A model generated the notes under the pieces. That model worked only from the letters and a program-made list of their open reading frames with translations, searched no databases and was not told where the DNA came from. Position numbers and translations under genes: made by a program. Positions 1 through 10,667 of a DNA stretch of 64,000 bases are shown here, in pieces. Position 1 is the stretch's first letter; the number at the start of each line of letters is the position of its first letter. The stretch is from positions 6,758,001 to 6,822,000 of the forward strand of contig NC_063150.1 in assembly GCF_020921035.1 (NCBI RefSeq). Direction: 5' to 3'. The DNA comes from Rhodamnia argentea. Lineage: Eukaryota > Streptophyta > Magnoliopsida > Myrtales > Myrtaceae.

Positions 1-540
1 CACGTCCCTCTTGGTGATATTGCTAGATACAACATGATATCCATTTATCGAATTTGGAAGATGTAACTACCATAGACAAACAAAAACAACCTGATATTGA
101 TTCCTCTTATATTTTCAAGTGCGAGAACATTAGAATAATTATTGAGAGCAAGTTTCTTTAGTTAGTTCTTTTTTTGCTCAGTATTTAGGGTAAGTCTGTT
201 TCATTAAAAACTGTAGATTTGAAAAATATTTTCTGAAAAAATGATTAGTTATATCGCTCGGAGGAATTACTTAATGAAAGTCATTTTTATTAGTGACAAT
301 AATTTATGCCTAACCAATTTCACGACTAGTGAAAATATTTTTCATTCATTCATTTTTTAAGTGATGCAAGAGATTATTTTAAATTTGCTCCACTTGAAAG
401 AAACGTTAGTATCCCCAACAGGTTTTCCACTCATGTTTGGGTAGAGCTTGGTTAGTAATTAGGGACTTAAAATTTGGGAAAAGAAAAGCTTAAATTAGTA
501 ATTAGCGATGCTTATTCCCTAAATTGGTAAAAGATCCTTC

Positions 541-725
541 TATAATCAAGATATTTAGATCTTCTTGCCAATCATAGAGAGATGCAAATCAAATTATAAA
601 CGTGAAGTTAGTAAATGCAACACTGCCAAGCTCTACTATATATTACCAATGAACTACCTATTTATCGTATCTTATCTCCTCTACTTAGATTTGTGGTCTT
701 ATACAGCATACGAGTCATGGAATGT

Positions 726-788
<63 letters not shown>

Positions 789-960
789 CACCTTGGGGTG
801 TTAATGGTTCGATTTTTCAAGAAATTGGCGTCAAACCAAACTTTTTAGATGTGCATTAGTTTCGAAACAACCCGCGATCCGAGCCGAATATGAACTAGGT
901 TCGGTTTGGTTTGGTTCGATTCATTTTGTCAATTTCTTTTTCATGCGAGAATGGTGTTTT
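541..960 (+). pseudogene. Truncated upstream copy of the defensin-like gene
   Basis: This stretch is a diverged tandem copy of the promoter, exon 1 and start of the intron of the intact gene at 1751-2571; the duplicated block runs roughly from base 48 to 975 and reappears at about 1085-2010. The copy keeps the TATA-like stretch near 640 and the ATGGA of the start codon near 718, but lacks about 57 bases that encode the signal peptide in the intact copy, so ATGGA runs straight into the ATGTTACTCT that marks the exon 1/intron junction. No second exon follows before the next unit begins. It cannot encode a secreted cysteine-rich peptide and is best called a partial duplicate. Confidence 0.7.
728..784. 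repeat. (CT)n microsatellite
   Basis: An uninterrupted run of about 28 CT dinucleotides sits just after the exon 1 remnant of the truncated defensin-like copy, in the same place as the (CT)n tract in the intact gene. Confidence 0.97.
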
Positions 961-1670
961 CAGATTAAATGACTTGATTTAGTGCAAAAACCCCAAAATC
1001 AATGTTTGACCCAAAGATTATTTCTCAATGGTAAATATTTTCATTTCAATTTGCCCCCCTCCCCCCCTCCCCGCAAAAAGTTGATGAAGTTTGATACCCA
1101 TTTATCAAATTTGGAAGATGTAACTGTTACAGACAAACAAAAACAACATGATATTGATTCCTCTCATATTTTCAAGCGCGACAACATTAAAATAATTATT
1201 GAGAACAAGTTTCTTTAGTTAGTTATTTTTTGCTAAGTATTGAGGGTAAGTCTGTTTTATTGAAAACTGTAGATTTGAAAAAATGATTAGTCATGTTGCT
1301 TAGAGAAATTACTTAACAAAATTTATTTTTATTATTGACAAAAATTTATGCTTAACCAATTTCGCGAATAGCGAAAATATTTTTCATTCATTCATTTTTA
1401 TAAGCGATTATTTTAAATTTGTTTCCACTTAAAAGAAACGTTGGTATCCACAGTAGGTTTTCCACTTGTGATTGGGTAGAGCTTGGTTAGTAATTAAGGG
1501 CATAAAAGTTGGGGAACGAAAAGCTTAAATTAGTAATTAGCTATACTTATTCCCTAAATTGGTAAATATCCTTGTATAATCAAGATATGGAGATATTCTT
1601 ACCAATCATAGAGAGATGCAAATTAAATTATAAAGGGAAAGTTAGTAAATACAACACTGCCAAGCTCTAC

Positions 1671-1679
1671 TATATATTA
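1671..1679 (+). promoter_or_regulatory. TATA box of the defensin-like gene
   Basis: The string TATATATTA lies 72-80 bases upstream of the ATG at 1751. That spacing fits a plant TATA box with a start site near 1700 and a short leader. The same string is conserved in the upstream truncated copy. Confidence 0.55.
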
Positions 1680-1750
1680 TCAATGAACCGCTTGCTTATC
1701 TTATCTTATCTCCTCTACCTAGATCTGTGTTCTTATACAGCGTACAAGAC

Positions 1751-1813
1751 ATGGAGAAGAAGACTTCATGCCATTTCACATTCGTAGTTGCATTGTTGCT
1801 CCTCGTAGCATGT

Positions 1814-1871
<58 letters not shown>

Positions 1872-2571
1872 ACCTTGGGGTGCCAATGGTTTGATTTTTC
1901 AGGAAATCGGCATCGAATTGAACTGTTTAGATGTGCGTTAGTTTCAAAACAACCCGCAATCCGAACTGAATATGAACTGGGTTCGGCTCGATTCGTTTCG
2001 GTTCATTTTATAGGTTTTCTTTTTCTCTCTTTTTTTTTTTTTTTTTTTGCCCCTGTTCAACTTACCATTCGGAGAATGTACCCAATTCATTCTATCTTTT
2101 CCTTTCCGCACTGCGGATTTGGTTGTGTATTAGCTCGATTCAGACAATGTGAAACTGGCAAAAAAAAAATTCAATTTTTTCATTTTCCTAACTGAAAATC
2201 AACGAAATTCAAATTAGTTTGGTTTGATAATCGGTTTTACATATATTTTTGGTTCGGTTTTTGAGACACATTATATTATCACCCTATAGCAACCACATAC
2301 TCCCTTATCGTTGACTTTGACAGACGTCCCAAGCTGTCAAGCCAAGTGCAGAACGAATGAAGACTGTATGTTTCAATGCCATAATCCAGATGCAATCTGT
2401 GTGAACCAAAACTGCGTTTGCTCGCCGAACGATGGGCCTCTTGTGGCGGTCGACGACATCGTAGGCCACCCTTGCACCGGAGATCAAGACTGCGGAGGCT
2501 TCTGCAGCTACTTCAAATGCCAGGTGAAGAAGTGTGAGAAGGGACTTTGTAGATGCACTTGTACCCACTGA
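1751..2571 (+). CDS. Defensin-like (DEFL) cysteine-rich secreted peptide, two exons
   Basis: Exon 1 (1751-1811) encodes a start methionine, a short Lys-rich stretch and a hydrophobic core (VVALLLLVA), a typical signal peptide. The intron (1812-2323) starts GTTACT and ends TTTGACAG; it carries a (CT)n tract and a GGTTCGG-rich repeat. Exon 2 (2324-2571) joins in phase to give about 102 residues. The mature part has 15 cysteines in two clusters, C-x3-C-x5-C-x3-C-x6-C-x4-C-x-C and C-x5-C-x3-C-x4-C-x4-C-x4-C-x-C-x-C, suggesting two tandem cysteine-stabilised folds. Plant DEFL proteins are secreted and act in defence or reproductive signalling; which applies here cannot be told. AATAAA follows at 2628. 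The splice is inferred from phase and from the matching junction in the duplicates. Confidence 0.75.
1816..1864. repeat. (CT)n microsatellite at the start of the DEFL intron
   Basis: About 24 CT units begin four bases after the predicted donor GT of the defensin-like gene. A variable pyrimidine tract this close to a donor is unusual and may affect splice-site choice. Confidence 0.97.
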
Positions 2572-2627
2572 AAATGCTGTTGAACGATGCGATGAGATGA
2601 GCATAGGAATTTTCTGCAGTAGATTCA

Positions 2628-2633
2628 AATAAA
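2628..2633 (+). terminator. Polyadenylation signal of the defensin-like gene
   Basis: AATAAA lies 57 bases after the stop codon of the defensin-like gene, at a spacing usual for a plant near-upstream element. Confidence 0.5.
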
Positions 2634-4985
2634 TGGAATGGAATTCTGCAAGAGGAATAAAAAATTAAGATTCGCAATTTTTATCTTTATTGATAACGAT
2701 TTCTTTTATCGATAACATCATTCATAATTTTTTTGTTAAATCTGTTCTAGAGTGATGTGTGCGACGTGTCGAGCTATGAGGATAATCAGGTCAACGCGAA
2801 TCGATTTAGAACACGCAACTCGAACAAGCTAGTTTTATTGAATAAACAAGCCCCAATATAGTGCGGATAATCCATTTACTTAAATGAGTCAAATTAGGTC
2901 TATCCGACACCAACACGCGCAAACATCGACATAACTTCCTTTAGATGAAACATTAGGATTGACTGAATACCAAAATAATGTAACTCTAAAATGCCACAAA
3001 ATAATGTCAAAGAGAAAAGGGATAATATATCCTTATCACCATATTATGACGAATTAATTTCATAAATCATAGTTATTTGCTAAATACATTTCCACCATAT
3101 GTTCATACTCAATCTTGCTAAAACATTACCAACAACCTCCCTTGCTATTGCTCCGTTTATTTTGCAGAAAATGTGATGTTTTTAGAAAATATTTTCTAAA
3201 AAGTTATTTTTCAGGAAAATAATAATCTTTTTTGATGTTTACCTGAAATATGAAAAAGGACATGGAAAATATTTTTCGTCATTTGGTAGGGAAAATCAGA
3301 TTTGATTTTCCTCCATGTACTCTTTTCAATAATTTTTTAAAATTTTCTTTTCATTTTAAATTTTCTTTTTAGAAAATTCAATTCTTGTAATTATTTGTAT
3401 TTTTTCTCTTCTTTTTTTTTCTATTTTTTCCCTTTTCCTTCCGGTTTCGACCGCAGTTAAGCTCGAGGCACGGCCAATCCCTACAATCTCGAGCTCGCCT
3501 AATCTCCAAATATTGAATCAAGCTAATGGATTACTAAGCCACCGGGACAGCTTAGCCCCGGCCCTCCCAGGCCCATATCAAGTCGCGGCGGGATAAATCG
3601 AATTCAATCTTAGTGTGATAGAATGATATGTCCAACGTGTGCATGCAAAAGGAGTTGCACCAGCCATTTTTGGGAGGCTGGTCGGATACCTTACCAAACG
3701 ATTGTGAGAAGTCGTTCGGTTATGCGGAATCAGAGACTTTGGGTTCATGGATTTGGTTACGCTGGTATTGCTACCAACGCCCTTTCGATACCCGAAGTCA
3801 AGTGGTTATCCTCACCAATATTTCACGCAGGCGCAGCTTTTAGGTGAGGCAAGTCTAAATTTAGGCTATCATGCAGATTAGGAATACTAATCTTATCAAT
3901 CGCAATCTATAAAATGGGTGCACAACCAAGGATCCAAAAAAAACACAAACGAATAAAACACATCAAGACAAGTCATGACATACTTAGTATAGCCCTAAAA
4001 GCTAAGAGAAATTGTGAGGAAAACCATTAGCAAAAAAGCGGACCTAAAAACACAATAAATGTCAAAGAAAACTAGCCCTGAAGTCAAGGGTTTGAGCTAT
4101 TAACACTTGGCAAAATTTCCATACCTGAAATAGCTAGTTCACACAAGCAACTTCTTGTGCGATTTTCATGCACTCTGATCGTAACCAACAACAAAGCGAC
4201 ATACCAATAGGAAGCGCCACGTACGAGGAACGATATGGAACAAAAACGACTCTTAAAGCACATAAGACGAAGGAGAAAAACGACCCCGAAGTAGGGGGCT
4301 CTGTCTATTTTACCAAAAACAGAGCTGAAATCAAACCAATGGGACATATTCCCGACCTCAAATCTCAACAACTGAGCACACCCAGTAATAAAACTAAGCA
4401 TCAGTATGTAGTTCTACGCACATAGAACAGAACCGAACAAGAAAGAACCATTAAAAGATGCAAAATCAACATGAAAACCGGCCTCGAAGTAGGGGTCTGA
4501 ACCAGCAAAGGCATTTAATCGATCACCTAACAAGCATTGGAGGAGACGCAAATCCAGAGCACAATGAGCGAAATCGAGATGCAAGGAGACTAACACGAAA
4601 CTAAATGAACACAGAACAACGTATATGAGCGATCTGTTTGCCTTCGTTTGACCCAAAAGTCAAACCGTGCCAAACTCGACCAAAAACGTAAAAATAGAAC
4701 AGGGAAATCAGGAAGGGGGGTTATGTGCTACATTTAGGGCGGCGCCGGCGATGGATGGAGCTCGGTAGTGACGCAGGAGATAGCCAAGGCATAGGTGAAC
4801 GTCTTTCAAATGCTCATGGCCTTGGAATCTCTCTCTCGGGCCCTCTATCCACTCTCTCTTTCACTATATCCCTCACTGTGTGCGAATGAGAGAGTCTCGG
4901 AAAATCGACCCCTCAACCCCTCTTCTTCGAAAATTCGTGGAACCCCGGACCTCTAGACCTCTCTCTCCTTTTATGCTCGTAATCT
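2634..4985. other. Gene-poor interval with repeat fragments
   Basis: No convincing gene is visible. The interval holds the end of an element also found at 5587 (see 3150-3400). A tract near 3600-3850 with short open frames in two phases, and another near 4080-4700, look like decayed repeat sequence but match no family I recognise. GA/CT-rich sequence follows at 4830-5020. Confidence 0.5.
3150..3400 (+). mobile_element. Fragment of the same TIR element family as 5587-6945
   Basis: The segment begins GCTCCGTTTATTTTGC and shares a long run of similar sequence with 5590-5775, including the GAAAATATTTT and TTTTCCTCCATGTACTC words. I cannot find a matching right end, so it is listed as a partial copy. 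Confidence 0.45.
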
Positions 4986-5590
4986 TCACCACGTAGCATG
5001 TCACTCTCTCTCTCTCTCACATATATCACCTTGGGGTGCCAATTGTGCGATTTTTCAGGAAATCGGCATCGAACCGAACTATTTAGATGTGCATTAGTTT
5101 CCAAACGACCTACGATCCGAACTGAATATGAACTGGGTTCGGTTCGGTTCGGTTCATTTTGTTGATTTTCTTTTTCTCTTTTTTTTTCCCCAGTTCAACT
5201 TACCATTCCGAGAACATGCCCAATTCATTTTATCTTTTTCGTTTCGCACTGCAGATTTGGTTGTTTGCTAGTTCGGTTCGGACCGAGCGGAATTTGCAAA
5301 AAAAAGTCAATTTTTTCACTTTCCGAACTAAAAACCACGAAATTCGAGTCAATTTAGTTTGATAATCGGTTTTAGGTAGATATTCAATTCGGTTTTTGAG
5401 ACAACTTATATTATCACCCCATAGCAACCCCATATTCACTTATCGTGCGTTGACTTCAACAGACGTCCCAACCTGTTGAGCCAAGTGCAGAACGAATGAA
5501 GACTGTATGTTTCAATGCCGTAATCCAAATGCAGTCCGTCTGAACCAAAACTGCGTTTGCTCGCCAAACGCTAGGCCTCCTCACAAAGGA
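4986..5590 (+). pseudogene. Broken third copy of the defensin-like gene
   Basis: The copy begins at the exon 1/intron junction (CGTAGCATGT), keeps the CT tract and the intron, and reaches an exon 2 remnant starting about 5463. That exon is clearly homologous to exon 2 of the intact gene, but a TGA replaces the codon after the first cysteine, and similarity stops near 5585, after the first cysteine cluster, where a TIR-bearing element begins. The signal peptide and the second cysteine cluster are absent. It is a non-functional duplicate. Confidence 0.75.
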
Positions 5591-6945
5591 GGCTCCGTTT
5601 GTTTAGCAAAAACATGTGACGTTTTTGTAAAATGTTTTTCGGAAAGTTATTTTTTAGGAAAATAACAATATATTCCGGTGTTTAACTGAAATATGTAAAA
5701 GATTTAGAAAATATTTTCCGTCGTTTGGTGGAGAAAATTAGACTTGATTTTCCTCCATGTACTCTTTTCAATATTTTTTTTTTTTTGGCTTTTCATTTTT
5801 AAATTTTCTTTTAAGAAAATTCAATTCTTGTTATTATTTATATTTTTTTCTCTTTTCTTTTTTTCTTTCTATTTTTTCCTTTTCCTTCTGATTTCGGCCG
5901 GCCATCGCCACTACGATTTCGGGCTCGCCCGATCTCTGACTCTCCCCCCTTCGCATGCAAACTGCACAGGACCAGCAGGACGACTGTCCAAGAATGCCAT
6001 CTCTTCCACTCTTGTTTCTTTCATGACATACGTGAGATTCTCGCGAACCGTTCTTCGTCTTGGTTTCTTATGAAGTGGATGAATTTTGTTCTCAGTTTCC
6101 CGTTTCCCTTTTCGTTCTTTTTTTGGCAGGGGACGTGCTCTTAAGTTTCTTTTCTCACCAGATCCAGGCGAGCCTGAACTCGTCCAAGGTCAGCCAAGCC
6201 TCGAGCTGGTTGGTCTGAATTATGGCCGATTGCCGGGCTATCAATAGTGGCCGAGGTCCGCGCTCGGTGGAGGAAGAAGGAGAAAGGAGGAATAAGGAGA
6301 AAAGAAAAAAAAAAGAATGAAAAGAAGAATGAAAAATAAAAAATTATATAAAAGAAAATGAACACAAAGGAATTAAAGTAGTAAATACGAGGAAAAAAAA
6401 AATTCTTCTCAAAAAGAGGAAATATTTTCCCCACTTTCGAAAGAATTTTTTCCATGGTGAAAAATATCTTCCTAGACTTAGCTTATTTTCCACAAACTAA
6501 GCCCGAAAAATCCAAAAAACGTTTTTCCAGAAGTTGTTTTCAGTCAGTAGATAGATCACACACATTACTTCTATCGGTAAAATTTGACCCATCAATTCAC
6601 ATTTTGAGATCAATCATATGTCAAATTGTGATGATACTCGGAATCACCAAAGTACAGTTTTTATTTATGGTTATGAGGAAAACCTACTATTATCTAATTT
6701 GCGAGTGAAAAGAAATACCATATATATTTAGGCTCCGCACATAAAATAAATGATTTGAAAAAAAATTCTTGAAAATGATTGTTTATATCATTTAAAATAA
6801 TCGGTCAACGAGAAATATTTGTATTATTTCGGTTGTAATATTTTTTATTAATTCAGTTTCGTAGGCGATACAAATAATTAGTTTTAGGAAAATATTTTTC
6901 AAATCAATCAATTTTGCGCGAAATAAATGGAGCAGTAGTTTGAAA
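5587..6945. mobile_element. Non-autonomous TIR element
   Basis: The left end reads GGCTCCGTTTGTTTAGC and the right end, read on the other strand, CTGCTCCATTTATTTCGC. These match as imperfect terminal inverted repeats. The interior is AT-rich with GAAAATATTTT-type words near both ends and has no transposase frame. It abuts the truncated defensin-like exon. The superfamily is not clear; no target-site duplication was identified. Confidence 0.45.
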
Positions 6946-8252
6946 CCATGTTCTTGCTATATTTAGGTTGGGCCAAAATGACAGGACGCGGGTGGGCTCG
7001 ATCGGGGCCTAAATGGGTGGGCTCAAGCCGAGGAGAGTGTACTCTTTACCCAGACCTCCTAAAAGCATGGGCCGGGTTTTGTTGGCCCGGAACTAGTCTT
7101 AGGGGCCCGCCACGCTCGTGATCAGGCCTCTTCGCAACCACGAACTCACCTTCCGCGATGAGATTTTTCAGAGTTTCCCATCCCGGACATAGCGATGAGG
7201 GAACGTTTGCGATTCTCGATCGGTTCACGACGTCGTAACTCGATCGCGATTGAGATTTATGATCTCCAGACCAAAAAGGTTGCGGCCGAAGCACTCAAAA
7301 ACACCTTCTGACTAAAAAAAACAAAAGGCACTCAAAACACGGACTTCATGGTCGTCAAGAATGACCGAGGGCACTTCCCCTCCTTCTTCGATGAAAGTTA
7401 ATTCCGTTCAAAAGGTTTTCTTCTTATTTGGAATGATTAAATTGGTTTTCATTTTCAATAAAACAAGGATGCCACGTCAAGGCTTATCAGCTCTCTTGAG
7501 GACCAAAATATCCCGACAGCCGTTCTCCGAAATAATACCCTTGGTCAAGCCAAAATGCCCTCGCTCGGGAGAGCCGGGAGCGGCCCTCGTCTAAAGTGTC
7601 TTTAGTCAGGCCTTTTTTTTAAATAACGAAGGCATTTTAAACTTTTTTTTGAAATAAGGTTAGCTTCTTCATATTTTTATTTAAAAAAATAATTACACTT
7701 CGCATCTTCATTTGAAATTTTTTTTTTATAAAATTGCACCTCTTTTTTGTATAAACAAGATAAAAAGGCCATCGACATCGGATAATAACTACTCCTCGGA
7801 TGCGAAATCACGACGGGAGGAGTTTTTTTCGGTCGGAAGAGTTTCAAATCACGTAAGATTTGATTATAAACGTTATCCAGCTCGGCCAACAACCAAATCT
7901 TTTGTAATTTGTTCAGGCCCACGTCGCCCGCTCCGGACAACTCCGGTGTCTCGCCGCCGCCAAAAAACGACTCTCCTCTCTCCTCCGTAGTCAACCCGTC
8001 TCTTCCTTCAGCCCCCTCCCTCCCGGTGCGTTGGCCTACGCGGAAATTACTATTCTGCCCATCCTTAATCTTCGCAGTCATCCACCAAAATCACTGCATT
8101 GCAAAGTGTCAATTTGGTCAAACCACCATCCAACCCATGTCCTAATAACCGAAGAAAGACTTTCCTTTTTCTCTTTCTCCGTCGCTCCACAGAAGGGAAG
8201 GGATACAGAAAGGGACAGAGAGACTCTCTCAGACATCGCGTTGAAGTAGAAG
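6946..8252. other. Intergenic region and SEC15B leader
   Basis: No gene is seen from 6946 to about 8100. The last 100 bases before the SEC15B ATG are pyrimidine-rich with CTCTCTC tracts and probably form its 5' leader. Poly-A/T tracts and TTTCAAATAA-type words near 7600-7700 resemble the small inverted-repeat element found later at 25709. Confidence 0.5.
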
Positions 8253-10667
8253 ATGCAATCCGCCACCAAGCCACGGCGCAAGGTGGTCCCCACCGCCGCC
8301 GCGGACCGCGGGGACTCGGCCGACAAGCAGGATCAGGTCCTCCTATCCTCCGCCATCTGCAACAACGAGGACCTCGGCCCTTTCATCCGCAGGGCCTTCG
8401 CCTCCGGCAAGCCCGACACCCTCCTCCACCACCTCCGCCACTTCGCCCGCGCCAAGGAGTCCGAGATCGAGGAGGTCTGCAAGGCCCACTACCAGGACTT
8501 CATCCTCGCCGTCGATGACCTCCGATCCCTCCTCTCCGACGTCGACTCTCTCAAGTCCGCCCTCTCCCGCTCCAACTCCACCCTCCAGTCCGTCGCCCTC
8601 CCGCTCCTCAACTCCCTCGACGCCTACCTCGAGGCTCGCAACGTCTCCGTCAACATCGACCTCGCCCTCGGCTCCGTCGGCTCCTGCATCGGCCTCATGG
8701 ATCTCTGCTCCAGGGCCAATCTCCACCTCTCCGATGGCAACTTCTACATGGCCTTGAAGTGCGTCGATGCCATCGAGGCTCAGTTCCTCGACAAGACGCC
8801 GTCGTCCACGATCAGAAACATGCTTGAGAAGAAGATATCGGAGATTCGATCCTACACAGAGAGGAAGGTGAGCAAGGAGTTCGGCAATTGGCTTGTGGAG
8901 ATCCGCGTGGTTTGCAGGAACCTAGGTCAATTAGCGATTGGGCAAGCTTCTGCCGCGAGACAGAGAGATGAAGATCTTAGGATTAAGCAGAGACAAGCTG
9001 AGGAACAGAGTAGGCTTAGCTTAAGAGACTGCGTTTATGCTCTGCAAGAGGAGGACGACGAAGATGTGCTCAGCGTAGGGAGTGAGAGTGATGGGAAGTC
9101 CGAGAATGGATTTTCAGGTTTCGATTTAACCCCGCTCTATAGAGCTTATCATATTCACCAGACGCTAGGGCTCCAGGACCGGTTCAAGCAGTATTATTTT
9201 GAGAACAGGAAGCTTCAATTGACGTCAGATTTTCAGGTATCGTCTATGACTCCATTTCTCGAATCGCACCAGACCTTTTTTGCGCAAATCGCCGGCTTTT
9301 TCATTGTTGAGGATCGTATTATGAGGACTGGAGGTGGGTTGATCTCGAAAATGGAAGTCGAGAATCTGTGGGAGACTGCGGTCAGTAAAATGTGTTCAGT
9401 TTTGGAGGATCAGTTTTCTAGGATGCAGACAGCGAATCATCTTTTGTTGATAAAGGACTATGTTAGCTTGTTAGGAGTAACTCTGCGAAGATACGGATAC
9501 CTGGTCGATTCATTGCTTGACGTATTGAGTAAGCATAGGGATAAGTACCACGAGTTATTGTTGTCTGATTGCCGAAAGCAGATCACCGAAGCACTTGCTG
9601 CCGATAAGTTTGAACAGATGTTGATGAAGAAAGAGTACGAGTATTCGATGAATGTGCTTTCTTTTCAGTTGCAAGCTTCGGATATCATACCGGCGTTTCC
9701 CTACGTTGCGCCATTTTCATCGACTGTGCCGGATTGTTGCCGTATCGTGAGGTCTTTTATTGAAGATTCCGTGAGTTTCATGTCTTATGGAGGGCAGTTG
9801 GATTTTTACGATGTGGTCAAGAAGTATCTAGACAGGCTTTTGGGTGAGGTCCTGGACGGAGCTCTGTTGAAAATTGTGAATACGTCCGTCCATGGGGTTT
9901 CCCAGGCAATGCAAATTGCTGCTAATATGGCCGTATTTGAGCGTGCTTGTGATTTCTTCTCCCGTCATGCAGCACAGCTTTCTGGCGTTCCTCTGAGAAT
10001 GGTTGAGAGGAGTCGGAGGCAGTTTCCTCTGATAAAGTCCCGTGCCGCAGCGGAGGAAATGCTATCTGGGTTGCTTAAACAAAAGGTTGATGGGTTCATG
10101 TCATTAATTGAGAATGTAAACTGGATGCCTGATGAGCCTCCACAAAGTGGGAACGAGTATGTAAATGAGGTGATTATTTATTTGGAAACTCTGGTTTCAA
10201 CCGCACAGCAGATATTGCCCGCCAGTGTTCTCAAGAGAGTATTACAAGATGTCCTATCTCACATTTCGGAGATGATAATTGGTGCCTTATTTGGTGAGTT
10301 GGTGAAAAGGTTTAATGTTAATGCAATCACGGGGATTGATGTGGATGTACGATTACTAGAATCTTTTGCGGATAATCAAGCTCCACTTTTCTCGGAGGAG
10401 GAAGCAAACCAGCTGAAAACAGCACTTGCTGAGTCGAGGCAAATGATCAATTTGCTTCTAAGCAATCATCCGGAGAATTTCTTGAATCCTGTCATCCGGG
10501 AGAGGAGTTACAACACTTTGGACTACAAGAAAGTTGTGACGATCTCAGAAAAGTTGAGGGATCCTTCAGACAGGTATTTCTCTTCCTTTACAACAAGAGG
10601 AGCCAAGCAAAACCCGAAAAAGAAATCTCTTGATACATTAATAAGAAGACTCAAGGATGTCAATTGA
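8253..10667 (+). CDS. SEC15B: Exocyst complex component SEC15B
   Basis: A single uninterrupted frame of 804 codons encodes a full-length plant Sec15. Sec15 is one of the eight exocyst subunits; it acts at the plasma membrane in tethering secretory vesicles, and in other eukaryotes links the complex to Rab GTPases on vesicles. The N-terminal part (about 30-260) is helical and contains highly conserved plant Sec15 stretches such as EEVCKAHYQDF and FYMALKCVDAIE. An acidic linker follows (about 265-285), and the conserved Sec15 C-terminal domain covers roughly 460-780. The start MQSATKPRRKV resembles the MQS-K-RRKV start I recall for Arabidopsis SEC15B, and the lack of introns also fits. Codon use is strongly GC-rich in the first 500 bases and relaxes afterwards. 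Confidence 0.95.
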   Translation: MQSATKPRRKVVPTAAADRGDSADKQDQVLLSSAICNNEDLGPFIRRAFASGKPDTLLHHLRHFARAKESEIEEVCKAHYQDFILAVDDLRSLLSDVDSLKSALSRSNSTLQSVALPLLNSLDAYLEARNVSVNIDLALGSVGSCIGLMDLCSRANLHLSDGNFYMALKCVDAIEAQFLDKTPSSTIRNMLEKKISEIRSYTERKVSKEFGNWLVEIRVVCRNLGQLAIGQASAARQRDEDLRIKQRQAEEQSRLSLRDCVYALQEEDDEDVLSVGSESDGKSENGFSGFDLTPLYRAYHIHQTLGLQDRFKQYYFENRKLQLTSDFQVSSMTPFLESHQTFFAQIAGFFIVEDRIMRTGGGLISKMEVENLWETAVSKMCSVLEDQFSRMQTANHLLLIKDYVSLLGVTLRRYGYLVDSLLDVLSKHRDKYHELLLSDCRKQITEALAADKFEQMLMKKEYEYSMNVLSFQLQASDIIPAFPYVAPFSSTVPDCCRIVRSFIEDSVSFMSYGGQLDFYDVVKKYLDRLLGEVLDGALLKIVNTSVHGVSQAMQIAANMAVFERACDFFSRHAAQLSGVPLRMVERSRRQFPLIKSRAAAEEMLSGLLKQKVDGFMSLIENVNWMPDEPPQSGNEYVNEVIIYLETLVSTAQQILPASVLKRVLQDVLSHISEMIIGALFGELVKRFNVNAITGIDVDVRLLESFADNQAPLFSEEEANQLKTALAESRQMINLLLSNHPENFLNPVIRERSYNTLDYKKVVTISEKLRDPSDRYFSSFTTRGAKQNPKKKSLDTLIRRLKDVN

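Noticed and set aside
3600-3850. Two overlapping frames near 3.7 kb as a gene
   Set aside because: Both frames are short, no motif is recognisable, and the surroundings look like decayed repeat sequence.
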